A stretch of DNA of 64,000 bases from Imperialibacter roseus (GCF_032999765.1 NZ_CP136051.1:5598501-5662500), one strand, 5' to 3'. Numbered from the stretch's first letter, positions 35,227-44,372 are shown. Numbers and translations: made by a program. The notes: a model not told the origin generated them from the sequence alone.

Positions 35227-36471
35227 ATGATAAAGAGAAAAGCTTTTTCTCATATCCTGTGTGTTTCTTTACTGCTTGTTCTTTCGGCCCAGACCCATGC
35301 CCAATTTTTGGGCTTTCGAATGAGCACAGGTGCCAAGGTGATTGAATTCCCGTTCGAGCGATATAATAACCTGATTATCATCCCGGTAACTATCAATGGG
35401 AGAATTACCGTCAAGTTCATCCTCGACAGCGGTGTTCAAAACTGTATCCTCACGGAGCCTCTTGTTGCCTCTCTCCTCAACCTTACCTACGACCGCACCA
35501 TCACCTTTACCGCACCGGGGCAGGCGGATAGCATTTTGGCTCACGTGGCAAAAAATGTGCAGCTCAAGCTCCCTGGCATTGAAGGGCAAGGCATCTCCAT
35601 GTTGGTGCTTGATCAGGACTACCTCAACCTAAGCAATCAGCTTGGCACCGAGGTATTCGGTATCATAGGATATGAGCTGTTCAGCCGTTTTATCATCGAA
35701 GTCAATTATGACAAGAAGGTGGTAAAATTCTACGAGCCTAATTTTTTCAACCCGAAAAAATACTATGAAAAAGTACCACTCATTGTCCGAGGCACCAAGC
35801 CGTATATGGCTGCCGAAATCACTCAAAAAAACGGGACCAAAATGAACGTGGCTTTGATGGTAGATAGCGGCGCCAGTCACGCTATTTTGCTTGATCAAAG
35901 TACCAGTCAGCTGATTCATATACCAGAAAAAAAACTTGAAGCGAGCCTGGGCAAAGGACTTGGTGGAGATATCGAAGGTGTGGTCGCCAGGGTCGACAAG
36001 GTGAAGATTGGTAAATACAGCTTTGACGACGTGATCGCTTCCTACCCAAATGAAGGTTCATACGGCCTTGTTCCCGAAGAAGCTGAGCGAAGAAATGGGA
36101 CCGTAGGTGGTGAAATCCTCAGCAGGTTCAATCACATTTACGACTACTTCAGCCAAACGCTTTATCTCTCAAAAAGCGTTGAGTACCAAAAGAAGTTTGA
36201 GTACGATATGAGCGGGCTGGAAGTGGTGGCGCACGGCACAGAGCTCAATCGCATCAGGGTTGTCAATGTGAGGGAAGATTCGCCAGCAAAAAAGGCCGGT
36301 GTGATGGAGGGGGATATTATCAAAACGGTGAACGGCCTTACTATAAGTAACACAAGCCTCAACTTTCTTACCACGCTCATGCGGCTTAAAAAAGGGAAAA
36401 AAGTTACGCTGAGGCTGCTGAGAAACGCAGAAGAGGTAAAGGTCACTTTCCGCCTGGAACGAATGATCTAG
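35227..36471 (+). CDS. Retropepsin-like aspartyl protease with PDZ domain
   Basis: Probably a periplasmic or lipid-exposed protease. The 414-residue protein has a signal peptide (MIKRKAFSHILCVSLLLVLSAQTHAQ), then two retropepsin-type halves: KFILDSGVQNCIL near residue 60 and ALMVDSGASHAILL near 214. Each carries the D-S/T-G active-site motif, as expected for a pseudo-dimer in one chain. A C-terminal PDZ domain (residues 325-410) reads NVREDSPAKKAGVMEGDIIKTVNG. An in-frame TTG at 35209 exists, but ATG 35227 starts the signal peptide. It is divergent from the ccoNO operon. Its stop shares CTAG with the convergent gene. Confidence 0.9.
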   Translation: MIKRKAFSHILCVSLLLVLSAQTHAQFLGFRMSTGAKVIEFPFERYNNLIIIPVTINGRITVKFILDSGVQNCILTEPLVASLLNLTYDRTITFTAPGQADSILAHVAKNVQLKLPGIEGQGISMLVLDQDYLNLSNQLGTEVFGIIGYELFSRFIIEVNYDKKVVKFYEPNFFNPKKYYEKVPLIVRGTKPYMAAEITQKNGTKMNVALMVDSGASHAILLDQSTSQLIHIPEKKLEASLGKGLGGDIEGVVARVDKVKIGKYSFDDVIASYPNEGSYGLVPEEAERRNGTVGGEILSRFNHIYDYFSQTLYLSKSVEYQKKFEYDMSGLEVVAHGTELNRIRVVNVREDSPAKKAGVMEGDIIKTVNGLTISNTSLNFLTTLMRLKKGKKVTLRLLRNAEEVKVTFRLERMI

Positions 36472-38387
36472 AAAAGAAAGTCCCTATACACCGCCGTGAT
36501 GAAAGCTCTGCTATTTTCGTATGCATCAGCAAAAGCAGACTCGTCGGTAAATTCACTTTCTACTACTTTGATCCTGTCGAAGTCGAAGGCAAAATAGCCA
36601 TTGGCGTCAACCCACCCATAACCATTGTGGTGTTCATACATGGCAAAGCCCTCCGACCCTTTGTTGAGCAAATCTTTACTGAATCGATAGCCGGAAACCT
36701 CCCGATCCATTTGGCTTAATAGCGTTTTGGCAAGGTCGTATTGAGAACCTATTTTATCCACTTTGGCTCCCCGAAACTCCTCTTTGATCACTCCTCCCCA
36801 CCAAATCATGGGAATGTGGTACATCTTGTCATTGTAAGGAAACGGATTGTATTCATTGGTGCGGCCATGGTCTGCTATCAACACAAACAGGGTATTGTCG
36901 TAAATGGCCGAGTGCCTTGCCTTTTCAAAAAACTTGCCCAAATGCTCGTCGGCATAGGCAATTGTAGCAGCATAGGCCGCCCACTCCCCGCCGGTTGGCC
37001 AGTCGGTTAGTCCGGGTATGTCGTAAGGTGAATGACTGCTTAGCGTAAAGAGTGAATAGAAGAAGGGCTCATCTCCTTTGCCTGCTCGCTCCAATTGATC
37101 GTAAAAATAGGGCAGGGTAGCCTCATCGTGTGCCCCCAGTCGGCCCCGGGGCTGCAAGGTGCTAAGTGAGTCTTCGTCGAACAACTTGTTAAACCCGGCA
37201 TTCACCAGATATCCCCCGATATTTCCAAAATCGAGGTCGCCACCATAATGGTATTCCGAATTATAGTCACCGAGGCTCCGGGGCAAAGAAGGCAGGCTGC
37301 GTATTTTCTCATCCTGCTGATTGATGGGGCTGCGAGGCAAGGCCGGGTAGCCGCTAAAAATGGATGCGTTCCCTTTTTGAGATGTCCATGACGCAGCATA
37401 TACCCGCTCAAAAAGGATGCCTTCACCGGCCACTTTCGAGACACTGGGAGCGCCCACTCCGCCAAGCGCCTCCACCATTTGGGCCGACCAGCTTTCGAGC
37501 ACTATAAACACAATATTGAACGTGTCCTTTTTAACCACCTTTGTAGTCAGGCTATCGTGGTCACTCAACAACATTCTTGTTATATCCTCCGCCTTCTCTT
37601 GCGGATATCTGCCAAAGAACTGATCAAGATTGCCCTTGCGGTACCGCAGCCATTTGTCTCCAAAGTTCCAGATGGTGTTAACCGAGGCATCGTTGACAAT
37701 ATGATAGTTAGAAAAATAGCCATTGGATATCCCTAACGGATACCTTCCCAGGCCTCCTCTTATAGCTACAATAAGCAGAAAGGCATAAAAAAGCAGCGCT
37801 GGAAGGCCAATGGCAAAACGCCGGAACCAGGAACCTTGCGCAGCTACGGGAGCTGCCCTCTTCAAAAGTTGGCGGTGCAGCAGCCAGGCAACAAACCCCA
37901 ATGCCAGCACCATTGCAGCAAACTCAACCATGTAAGCTGGAGTCGCTGTGCGAACCACCTCGGTAGGGTGGGCAAGGTGCACAAAGACCCGTGAAGAAAG
38001 CTTCGACTTCCACTCCTGGTACGTAACCGTTTCTCCTACATGAATAAGAATGGTTAGGGCTGCAAATACCAGAATTAACACGGTGATGACTTTGGTCAGC
38101 ACGGTTCTCGCCCGCTGATGCCTGACAAAGAGAAACCCCAGGCTTAGCAAAAAGGGAATAACAGTAAAGTACGCAGCCGCAGAAAGATCAAGCCTGAAGG
38201 GCATAAAGAAGGCCCTGAGCGTTTCCTGGAATCCAGCTTCGCCCGACATCTCCGGAAAATAGAAGACAACGAACAGCAAGCGCTCGAAAAAGAAGAGGAT
38301 GAAGAAAAATCCCAGCACTCTGAGAACAAAGGCTCCAATGTTCAGAAAACTCTTAACCGGGGTGCTCCCCTCAGGTGAAAACAACAT
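36468..38387 (-). CDS. LTA-synthase-like sulfatase/phosphatase-fold membrane enzyme
   Basis: Probably transfers phosphoglycerol or phosphoethanolamine groups, or acts on a periplasmic polyol; the true substrate is unknown. The 639-residue protein has five N-terminal membrane segments (residues 15-215) and an extracytoplasmic sulfatase-fold domain (about 260-639). Metal-site motifs visible are FIVLESWSAQM near residue 297, LIADHGRTNEY near 508 and a histidine in MYHIPMIWW. Where many relatives have a threonine nucleophile before KG (RTDKG), this one reads TSQKGNASIFSGYP, so serine may be the nucleophile. That alignment is from memory. A -7 box and an inverted repeat lie upstream. Confidence 0.88.
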   Translation of the reverse strand: MLFSPEGSTPVKSFLNIGAFVLRVLGFFFILFFFERLLFVVFYFPEMSGEAGFQETLRAFFMPFRLDLSAAAYFTVIPFLLSLGFLFVRHQRARTVLTKVITVLILVFAALTILIHVGETVTYQEWKSKLSSRVFVHLAHPTEVVRTATPAYMVEFAAMVLALGFVAWLLHRQLLKRAAPVAAQGSWFRRFAIGLPALLFYAFLLIVAIRGGLGRYPLGISNGYFSNYHIVNDASVNTIWNFGDKWLRYRKGNLDQFFGRYPQEKAEDITRMLLSDHDSLTTKVVKKDTFNIVFIVLESWSAQMVEALGGVGAPSVSKVAGEGILFERVYAASWTSQKGNASIFSGYPALPRSPINQQDEKIRSLPSLPRSLGDYNSEYHYGGDLDFGNIGGYLVNAGFNKLFDEDSLSTLQPRGRLGAHDEATLPYFYDQLERAGKGDEPFFYSLFTLSSHSPYDIPGLTDWPTGGEWAAYAATIAYADEHLGKFFEKARHSAIYDNTLFVLIADHGRTNEYNPFPYNDKMYHIPMIWWGGVIKEEFRGAKVDKIGSQYDLAKTLLSQMDREVSGYRFSKDLLNKGSEGFAMYEHHNGYGWVDANGYFAFDFDRIKVVESEFTDESAFADAYENSRAFITAVYRDFLF

Positions 38388-38409
38388 TTATCCGTCTGCT
38401 AAAGTGTCT

Positions 38410-38454
38410 ATCGTTAACCTCTTGGTTGCGCAAAGGTAACTTTTAGTTAACGAT
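38410..38454 (-). promoter_or_regulatory. Promoter region with 9-bp inverted repeat for the LTA-synthase-like gene
   Basis: ATCGTTAAC (38410-38418) and GTTAACGAT (38446-38454) are a perfect 9-bp inverted repeat. Between them lies TACCTTTG on the minus strand (38431-38438), a full TAnnTTTG match. The geometry suggests an operator pair bracketing a promoter, 23 to 67 bases ahead of the ATG at 38387. Confidence 0.45.
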
Positions 38455-38464
38455 TACCTTACGG

Positions 38465-38635
38465 CTATTTTTCGGTTTTGTTCTCGTCTTTTTTGATGTT
38501 GTCGTCGAACAGCATTCTCACAGATGGCCCGTAGGTGTCTTCGTACTGGCCGCTTTTCATTGCCCAAAGAAATGCGACAAGAAAAACGATCGCCACAACT
38601 ACACTGATGCTGATAAGAAGGATAATAATTTTCAT
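38465..38635 (-). CDS. ccoS: cbb3 oxidase assembly protein CcoS
   Basis: Small membrane protein needed for cofactor insertion into cbb3 oxidase. The 56-residue protein begins MKIIILLISISVVVAIVFLV, a single membrane segment. AFLWAMKSGQYEDTYGPSVRML follows; the GQYED(D/T)xGPxxR stretch is the CcoS signature. The start lies 3 bases after the ccoI stop. Its short length explains why it is easily missed. Confidence 0.93.
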   Translation of the reverse strand: MKIIILLISISVVVAIVFLVAFLWAMKSGQYEDTYGPSVRMLFDDNIKKDENKTEK

Positions 38636-38638
38636 GCG

Positions 38639-41065
38639 TTACGTGAGTTTAAGGCGGCCTGCTACCAATCGGACTAAAACAGTACTAAGAGCCACTATGC
38701 TGATGCTGCTAACAGGCATAAGAATGGCAGCCAGCAGGGGGGTGAGCATGCCTGTCATGGCAAAACTTAAACCCACAATATTGTAGGCAAATGACACTCC
38801 GAAGCAGACAAAAATAATTTGTCTGGCTCGTCTGGCAAACAGCAGAAACGTTGGAAGCAGCTCGAAGCTCCTGGCATCCAAAATAGCATCGCTGGCTGGC
38901 GAAAAGCTGGCCACATCTTCGCTGATGGCCATGCCCACATCGGCCTGCTGAAGGGCACCGGCATCATTCAGGCCATCGCCCAGCATCATTACTTTTTCAC
39001 CACTCGCCTTGCAAGTAGCCACATATTCCAGCTTCATTTCCGGTGTCTGATTGAAATACATGGGCGTTTCGTCGGGAAAAACCTCCTTCATCAACGACTG
39101 TTCGGTGGATCTGTCGCCGGAAAGCAGCGTAGTTTTGAAACTGGCAGCCAGCTTTTGTATAACTTGCTTCAGCCCTCCCCTCGTTTTTGTGCGAATGGAA
39201 AAGAGACCCCGGGTAATTCCATCAATGGCCAAATAAACAACATTGCCTTCCGTGGTTGATACCCTGGCCTCCTCAATGCAAAATGATGGAGAGCCTATGC
39301 GATACACCTTCCCGTTGACGGCTGCTTCAATACCTTTGTTCTCAATTTCTTTAAACTTATCAACCGGCAGCTTTTGAGCAAAGCGTTGCGAAAGGTGCTC
39401 GTGCAGTTTACGGCTTAACGGGTGGGTGGAGTGACTGGTCACCGAAAAAATGGCCTGAAGCTCGTCGTCCGAGTAGCGACCGCCCAACGTTACATCCCCG
39501 TCCTTTGCATAAGTGAGCGTGCCCGTTTTGTCAAAAACCAGGCGATTGATAGTCGCCATTTTCTCAATGATGTGCGTATTTTTTAAATAGAGTCCGGCTT
39601 TGCCCATCATCACCATAGCATTGCCCAGGGTAAATGGTGTGGCCAGCGCCAGCGCACAGGGGCACGCAACAATGAGCACTGCTGTAAAAGCATTTACCGC
39701 CAACGTGGGCGATTGCTGCCACCAAAAAATAAACGCTCCGGTGGCCAGCACCATGACAGCCATAGTAAAATACCTGGCGATTACATTGATTAGCTGCTGG
39801 TACTGTTTCTCATTTTCCTTTGCAAAGGAGCTATGGTTCCAAAGCTGAGTAAGGTAGCTCTGTGACACATCCTTTTCTATCAGCACCTTAATAGAAGCGC
39901 CCTGCTGGCGGCCGCCGGCATACAGCAAGTCATTCTGTGTCCTGTTTACCGGATCGCTTTCGCCAGTAACAAAGCTGTAGTCTACTGAGGCCGAAGGGCT
40001 GATGAGAATGCCATCAGCTGGAATAAGTTCTTTGTTTCTAATCAGCAAAATATCGCCTTTCTTAATATCAGAAACGGGGATGTTTCTGGTTGCGCCGTCA
40101 ACCCACTTCAGCACCGCCAGGGGGAAATAGGAGGTATAATTCCGCTCAAATGAAAGGTGGTCGTAGCTCTTGCTCTGAAACCACTTGCCAATGAGCAGGA
40201 AGAACAGCAGGCCCGCAAGCGAATCGAAATACCCCGCCTCTCCTCCTAAAAACACCTCATAGGAGCTCCGCAGAAAGAGGGCGGCAATACCAAGAGAAAT
40301 TGGCACATCGATATTGACAAACTTCTTTCGCAGGCTCTTAAACGCAGAAACGAAATAGTCCTGCGCAGAATAGAACACGACGGGAAGTGCTAAAAGGAAA
40401 TTCAGATAGCCAACAAATTGCTTGAGATATTCTTCGTCGCCATCGAAGCCAAGGTATTCAGGAAAGCTTAGCAACATAATATTGCCAAAGCAAAAACCCG
40501 CTACACCGAGTTGTGCGTAGAGCTTCCGGTTGGGTGAGGAAGTTTTCTTCTGTTCTTTTGCTTCGTCTTCGAGTGTAATGAGCGGCGCATAGCCAATAGA
40601 AGCCAGTAACTCTACGATTTTTCTCAGGGTTACATTATCCTGCTGAAAGGCAACAGTAAGCTCCTTTTTCACAAAGTTAACCCTTGAACTTATCACCGAA
40701 CTCTCCAACCTTGGAAGGTTTTCCAGTAGCCAAAGACAAGAGCTACAGTGAATACCGGGAATGTAAAAGGTCACTTTTGTGGTCTTGCCGTCAGTGAAGT
40801 CGATCAGTTTTTTACTGATAACCTCCTCGTCAAGAAATTCATAAGCCTCACTTGACTTTGGCTGCTTCAAGCTCAACCCAGGGGTTTTCTCCAGTTCGTA
40901 GTAGTCGCAAAGCCCATTGTCCTGCAGCAGCTCGTAAACCGTTTTGCAGCCCTCACAGCAAAAGTGCTTTTCATGGGCCAAAATAGGCTCAAAGAGGCAC
41001 TCATCACCACAGTGATAGCAATAGGTCTTCTCTGCAACAGGTTTCTTTGGGAGGGTTGTCTGCAT
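38639..41065 (-). CDS. ccoI: Copper-exporting P1B-type ATPase for cbb3 assembly
   Basis: Moves copper across the membrane for cbb3 biogenesis. The 808-residue protein has an N-terminal cysteine-rich metal domain (TYCYHCGDECLF, FCCEGCKTVYELL, residues 14-50), then a heavy-metal domain with GIHCSSCLWLLE near 106. Eight membrane segments include the copper-site CPCALALATPF. The catalytic parts are FDKTGTLTYAKDGDV and GDGLNDAGALQQADVGMAI. The extra N-terminal cysteine region is the Bacteroidota/epsilon type. It starts its own transcript with ccoS, not adjacent to ccoNO. An operator and -7 box lie immediately upstream; the box is so close that the mRNA may be leaderless. Confidence 0.95.
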   Translation of the reverse strand: MQTTLPKKPVAEKTYCYHCGDECLFEPILAHEKHFCCEGCKTVYELLQDNGLCDYYELEKTPGLSLKQPKSSEAYEFLDEEVISKKLIDFTDGKTTKVTFYIPGIHCSSCLWLLENLPRLESSVISSRVNFVKKELTVAFQQDNVTLRKIVELLASIGYAPLITLEDEAKEQKKTSSPNRKLYAQLGVAGFCFGNIMLLSFPEYLGFDGDEEYLKQFVGYLNFLLALPVVFYSAQDYFVSAFKSLRKKFVNIDVPISLGIAALFLRSSYEVFLGGEAGYFDSLAGLLFFLLIGKWFQSKSYDHLSFERNYTSYFPLAVLKWVDGATRNIPVSDIKKGDILLIRNKELIPADGILISPSASVDYSFVTGESDPVNRTQNDLLYAGGRQQGASIKVLIEKDVSQSYLTQLWNHSSFAKENEKQYQQLINVIARYFTMAVMVLATGAFIFWWQQSPTLAVNAFTAVLIVACPCALALATPFTLGNAMVMMGKAGLYLKNTHIIEKMATINRLVFDKTGTLTYAKDGDVTLGGRYSDDELQAIFSVTSHSTHPLSRKLHEHLSQRFAQKLPVDKFKEIENKGIEAAVNGKVYRIGSPSFCIEEARVSTTEGNVVYLAIDGITRGLFSIRTKTRGGLKQVIQKLAASFKTTLLSGDRSTEQSLMKEVFPDETPMYFNQTPEMKLEYVATCKASGEKVMMLGDGLNDAGALQQADVGMAISEDVASFSPASDAILDARSFELLPTFLLFARRARQIIFVCFGVSFAYNIVGLSFAMTGMLTPLLAAILMPVSSISIVALSTVLVRLVAGRLKLT

Positions 41066-41069
41066 GCTC

Positions 41070-41077
41070 CAAAATTA
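41070..41077 (-). promoter_or_regulatory. -7 promoter box of ccoI-ccoS
   Basis: On the minus strand this reads TAATTTTG, a full TAnnTTTG match, ending 4 bases before the A of the ccoI ATG. The transcript would start at or next to the ATG. Confidence 0.55.
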
Positions 41078-41120
41078 GTGGACAATACAGTGAAAGGTTA
41101 TGATATTGCCTTTATTATCC

Positions 41121-41136
41121 ACTGATTTTTGTCAGT
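41121..41136 (-). promoter_or_regulatory. CRP/FNR-type operator upstream of ccoI
   Basis: ACTGA-N6-TCAGT is a perfect inverted repeat; read towards ccoI it contains TGACAAAAATCAGT. It begins 44 bases upstream of the -7 box, the same distance as the matching site ahead of ccoNO. It also lies 61 bases before the start of the divergent FAD oxidoreductase gene and could affect it. Confidence 0.65.
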
Positions 41137-41196
41137 CTGCAACAAAGACGAAAACAAAAAGTGCTGCCAGCTCATTTTAACTTATATTTCTTATTC

Positions 41197-42312
41197 ATGA
41201 GAGACGTAATAATTATCGGAGGTGGGCTTGCAGGACTGGTCAACAGCATTTTGCTGACCAGGACAGGGCTTGACGTGCTCCTGATAGAGAAAAAAAGCTA
41301 CCCCTTTCATAGGGTCTGTGGAGAATACATTTCGAATGAGGTGATGCCTTTTTTGCGACGCAACGGGCTCTATCCCGATGATTTCGAACCAGCCTCCATC
41401 AAACAATTCAGCCTATCGGCCATCTCTGGCAAGCAGGCCTCAGTGCCCCTTTCTATGGGTGGCTTTGGCATCAGCCGGTTTCAATTCGATCAGTTCCTTT
41501 ATGAGAAGGCACTGCAGAGCGGTGTAGAGTTTGCGCTCAGTCAATCTGTTGACCACGTATCAAGAGAAGGCCAGCATTTTGTCGTAAGCTATGGCAACGG
41601 TCAATCGGCCAGCAGCACGCTGGTGATTGGGGCGCATGGCAAAAGATCCAAAATTGACAAGCAGCTCAACAGGCCCTTTATCGAAAAAAGATCCCCCTTT
41701 ATTGGCGTGAAGTATCACGTGAAAACTGACTTCCCAAAGGATTTGATCGCCCTTCACAATTTCCCGGGAGGATATTGCGGGATAAGTAAGGTTGAAAATG
41801 ATACCTACAATGTTTGCTACCTGAGCCGCACCCAAAACCTGAAGGCCTTTGGAAGTATATCAGAAATGGAAATGGCTGTGCTTTACCAAAACCCGAGGCT
41901 CAAAGAGCTTTTCGAAAATTCCGACTTCCTATTTGACGCCCCTGAGGTGATCAACGAAATTTCTTTTGAGAAGAAAGAGACAGTCAGCAACAGCATCCTG
42001 ATGTCGGGCGACTCGGCTGGGCTGATCACACCCTTGTGTGGCAACGGTATGGCTATGGCCATTCATTCGGCTAAAATTCTCTCGGAAGTAATTATCTCTC
42101 AGCGCCGGAATGATGGCTTTGGGCTGGCGGCCATTGAAAAAGAATATGCTCAGAAGTGGAAGCAGCAATTTGCCGGCCGGCTTTGGGTAGGCCGACAGTC
42201 ACAAAATCTTTTCGGTACTCATTTTACCTCCAATATTGGAGTGGGGTTGGTGGGTGGCTTGCCATTTTTAGCCAAACGCATCATCGCTCAAACACATGGC
42301 CGACCTTTCTAG
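41197..42312 (+). CDS. FAD-dependent oxidoreductase (phenol hydroxylase / geranylgeranyl-reductase-like)
   Basis: A flavoprotein that probably hydroxylates or reduces a lipid product of the neighbouring polyketide synthase. The 371-residue protein begins with a Rossmann FAD motif (DVIIIGGGLAGLVNSILL, GxGxxG form). FHRVCGEYISNEVMPFL near residue 40 follows, and GDSAGLITPLCGNGMAMAI near 270 is the second FAD block (GD, as in p-hydroxybenzoate hydroxylase and GGR families). The ATG at 41197 is preferred to a GTG at 41161 because the FAD motif should start at once. Its stop shares CTAG with the end of the ubiA-like gene. With the next three genes it resembles the srsABC set of Streptomyces griseus (type III PKS, methyltransferase, hydroxylase). 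Confidence 0.88.
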   Translation: MRDVIIIGGGLAGLVNSILLTRTGLDVLLIEKKSYPFHRVCGEYISNEVMPFLRRNGLYPDDFEPASIKQFSLSAISGKQASVPLSMGGFGISRFQFDQFLYEKALQSGVEFALSQSVDHVSREGQHFVVSYGNGQSASSTLVIGAHGKRSKIDKQLNRPFIEKRSPFIGVKYHVKTDFPKDLIALHNFPGGYCGISKVENDTYNVCYLSRTQNLKAFGSISEMEMAVLYQNPRLKELFENSDFLFDAPEVINEISFEKKETVSNSILMSGDSAGLITPLCGNGMAMAIHSAKILSEVIISQRRNDGFGLAAIEKEYAQKWKQQFAGRLWVGRQSQNLFGTHFTSNIGVGLVGGLPFLAKRIIAQTHGRPF

Positions 42313-43202
42313 GTAAACAACCAAAGCCAGGAAAAAAACAGATTGAGACAGATGGCAGAATAGAAGTTCAGCCGCATGGTATTCCTAAAGTTTGCCTGCT
42401 TTCTATCGTTTCGCACACTTGCATACCACCAGAGAAAGTAGGCGAGCACCGGCACCATGGCCACTGCAAAAGCCAATGCGGTGGTCATTCCGTAGCTCGT
42501 CAAAAAATAGTAGAAAAAGCCGCCGCTCGCTGCAGTGAAACAGATGGCTGTAAAATGAAAAGTGCCCAAAACACCAAGCTTACGGCTCAGCGTCTCATCT
42601 CCTCTTCTTCCGTCCTCCTCGTGCTGATACACCTGGGTCATAGGATACGAACCCCAAAGCAAGGCAGAGGATAAAAAAGCCGGCACGAAATATTTGGCGT
42701 TCAGAAATAACTCAGGGGAAAAGTCTTTCAAGCCTACTACTACCAGCATAAACGTGAAATACCCTTGAAAAAAGCCAGCCACAAGCCAGCCAAGTAATGG
42801 CTTCTTTTTCCAACGAGTAAGCGGATGGCTGTAGGCTTTCGACGCCAGTCCATAGCCAAAAAGCATCATTGCAAATACCCAATTAATCATGAACCCAGCA
42901 ATAAGGGCTACGGCATCGAAGATCAGCGACGTCCAGTAAAGTTCTTCAGATACTTTTGGTGGATGCTCCAAACCACCAATGCTTTCTTCATCTTTATCAA
43001 AATAGGAGTTAAAGCCATTGCTGGCGGGGTAAAGAAAAAGGTGAAGAATTAAAAAAATAAGCCCTGTCAATAAAAGGCCATTTGGCTTTACAGTTGCACA
43101 GGCAAATACAAATACCGGCAATAAGTAAAAAGAAAACGGGATTCGAAGATGAAGCCAGGTAGACTTTTGTAGCGTATAAGACTTTTGTAACATATAAGAC
43201 AA
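42309..43202 (-). CDS. UbiA-family prenyltransferase
   Basis: Attaches an isoprenoid chain to an aromatic acceptor in the membrane. The 297-residue protein has about eight membrane segments. The two Mg-diphosphate motifs are visible: NGFNSYFDKDEESI near residue 62 (NxxxDxxxD) and YQHEEDGRRGDETLSRKLG near 193 (DxxxD). Divergent from the type III PKS gene with 45 bases between, and convergent on the FAD oxidoreductase gene. The context suggests it acts on a phenol from that synthase. The N-terminus holds a short repeat, SYMLQK-SYTLQK, from an 18-bp tandem duplication. An alternative start is the second Met (residue 4). Confidence 0.92.
   Translation of the reverse strand: MSYMLQKSYTLQKSTWLHLRIPFSFYLLPVFVFACATVKPNGLLLTGLIFLILHLFLYPASNGFNSYFDKDEESIGGLEHPPKVSEELYWTSLIFDAVALIAGFMINWVFAMMLFGYGLASKAYSHPLTRWKKKPLLGWLVAGFFQGYFTFMLVVVGLKDFSPELFLNAKYFVPAFLSSALLWGSYPMTQVYQHEEDGRRGDETLSRKLGVLGTFHFTAICFTAASGGFFYYFLTSYGMTTALAFAVAMVPVLAYFLWWYASVRNDRKQANFRNTMRLNFYSAICLNLFFSWLWLFT
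43161..43200 (-). repeat. 18-bp tandem repeat in the 5' end of the prenyltransferase gene
   Basis: Two 18-base copies (43161-43178 and 43179-43196) differ at two positions and a third copy begins with AGAC. They encode SYTLQK and SYMLQK and stay in frame. Confidence 0.8.
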
Positions 43203-43247
43203 GAGTATTTAAACAAGTAAGGCTAAATTTAGCTTATTATACCATCT

Positions 43248-44372
43248 ATGGAATCTAATATTCTCGGAATAGGCACTGCTACCCCCGCTCATCGCTTTTG
43301 TCAAAGCGAGATTCTGGGGTTTATGATTAAAGCGCACGGGCTAACCGGGAAAGATGCCACAAGACTGGAGGCACTCTATCGGGCCTCCGGTATTCGATAC
43401 CGCCATTCGGTGCTCGACGACTATGGTGCGGCAGTAGATGACTTCACTTTCTACCCCAAAAATGAGCGGCTGGAGCCATTTCCCACTATCAGCCCAAGAA
43501 TGGAGCGGTACAGGCAGGAGGCACTTCCTCTTTGCCTAGAGGCCGTGAGCAATCTTGAGAAGGCCATCGGGCTGAAGGCAAACTGGCAAGAGGAGATAAC
43601 GCACCTTGTTACTGTTAGCTGCACGGGCATGTATGCTCCGGGGCTTGACCTTGAGTTGCTAAAACAGCTCGGTTTAACAGGTGATGTGCAACGCACAGCC
43701 ATCAACTTTATGGGTTGCTACGCTGCATTCAATGCCATGAAAGTGGCCGACAACATCTGTCGCTCGCACAATGGGGCACAAGTACTTGTCGTTTGCGTGG
43801 AGCTGTGCACATTGCACTTTCAGAACCAGCCCACGGAAGACAACCTACTGGCCAATGCCCTTTTCGCTGATGGAGCGGCAGCCATGCTTATATCCGGAAA
43901 AAAGAAGAACGGAGTCAATCTCACCCTGGCAAACTTCCATTGTGATGTCGACACAACCGGAGAAAATGACATGGCCTGGCAAATTGGCGACTTTGGCTTC
44001 GAGATGAAGCTTTCCTCCTATGTACCCGACATTATTAAGGGCGGCATCAGCAAACTCACCCAAAAGCTTCTGCGACAACACGGTGGTTCTGAGGCTACAG
44101 TCGACTATTTTGCCATTCACCCGGGTGGCAAACGGATACTTGAAGCCATAGAAGAAGCAGTCGGTATAAAAAAAGAGCAAAACTGGGCGGCTTATGAAAC
44201 ACTGCGTGAGTTCGGCAATATGTCATCCCCGACCGTGTTATTCGTTCTGAAAAGGATCATGGAAAGCCTCTCGGAAAAAGATGACGGAAAAAAGGTATTG
44301 AGTTTTGCATTTGGGCCTGGCCTAACACTTGAAAGTATGCTGCTTGAAATCAACGTCGAGGGCCATGCCTGA
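43248..44372 (+). CDS. Type III polyketide synthase (chalcone/alkylresorcinol synthase-like)
   Basis: Homodimeric condensing enzyme that extends an acyl-CoA starter with malonyl-CoA and cyclises it, likely to an alkylresorcinol or alkylpyrone. The 374-residue protein has the full triad: C157 (INFMGCYAAFNAM), H291 (YFAIHPGGKRIL) and N324 (EFGNMSSPTVLFVL). There is no acyl carrier or extra domain. It overlaps the methyltransferase start by 8 bases, so the two are translated together. The starter unit cannot be read from sequence. Confidence 0.95.
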   Translation: MESNILGIGTATPAHRFCQSEILGFMIKAHGLTGKDATRLEALYRASGIRYRHSVLDDYGAAVDDFTFYPKNERLEPFPTISPRMERYRQEALPLCLEAVSNLEKAIGLKANWQEEITHLVTVSCTGMYAPGLDLELLKQLGLTGDVQRTAINFMGCYAAFNAMKVADNICRSHNGAQVLVVCVELCTLHFQNQPTEDNLLANALFADGAAAMLISGKKKNGVNLTLANFHCDVDTTGENDMAWQIGDFGFEMKLSSYVPDIIKGGISKLTQKLLRQHGGSEATVDYFAIHPGGKRILEAIEEAVGIKKEQNWAAYETLREFGNMSSPTVLFVLKRIMESLSEKDDGKKVLSFAFGPGLTLESMLLEINVEGHA

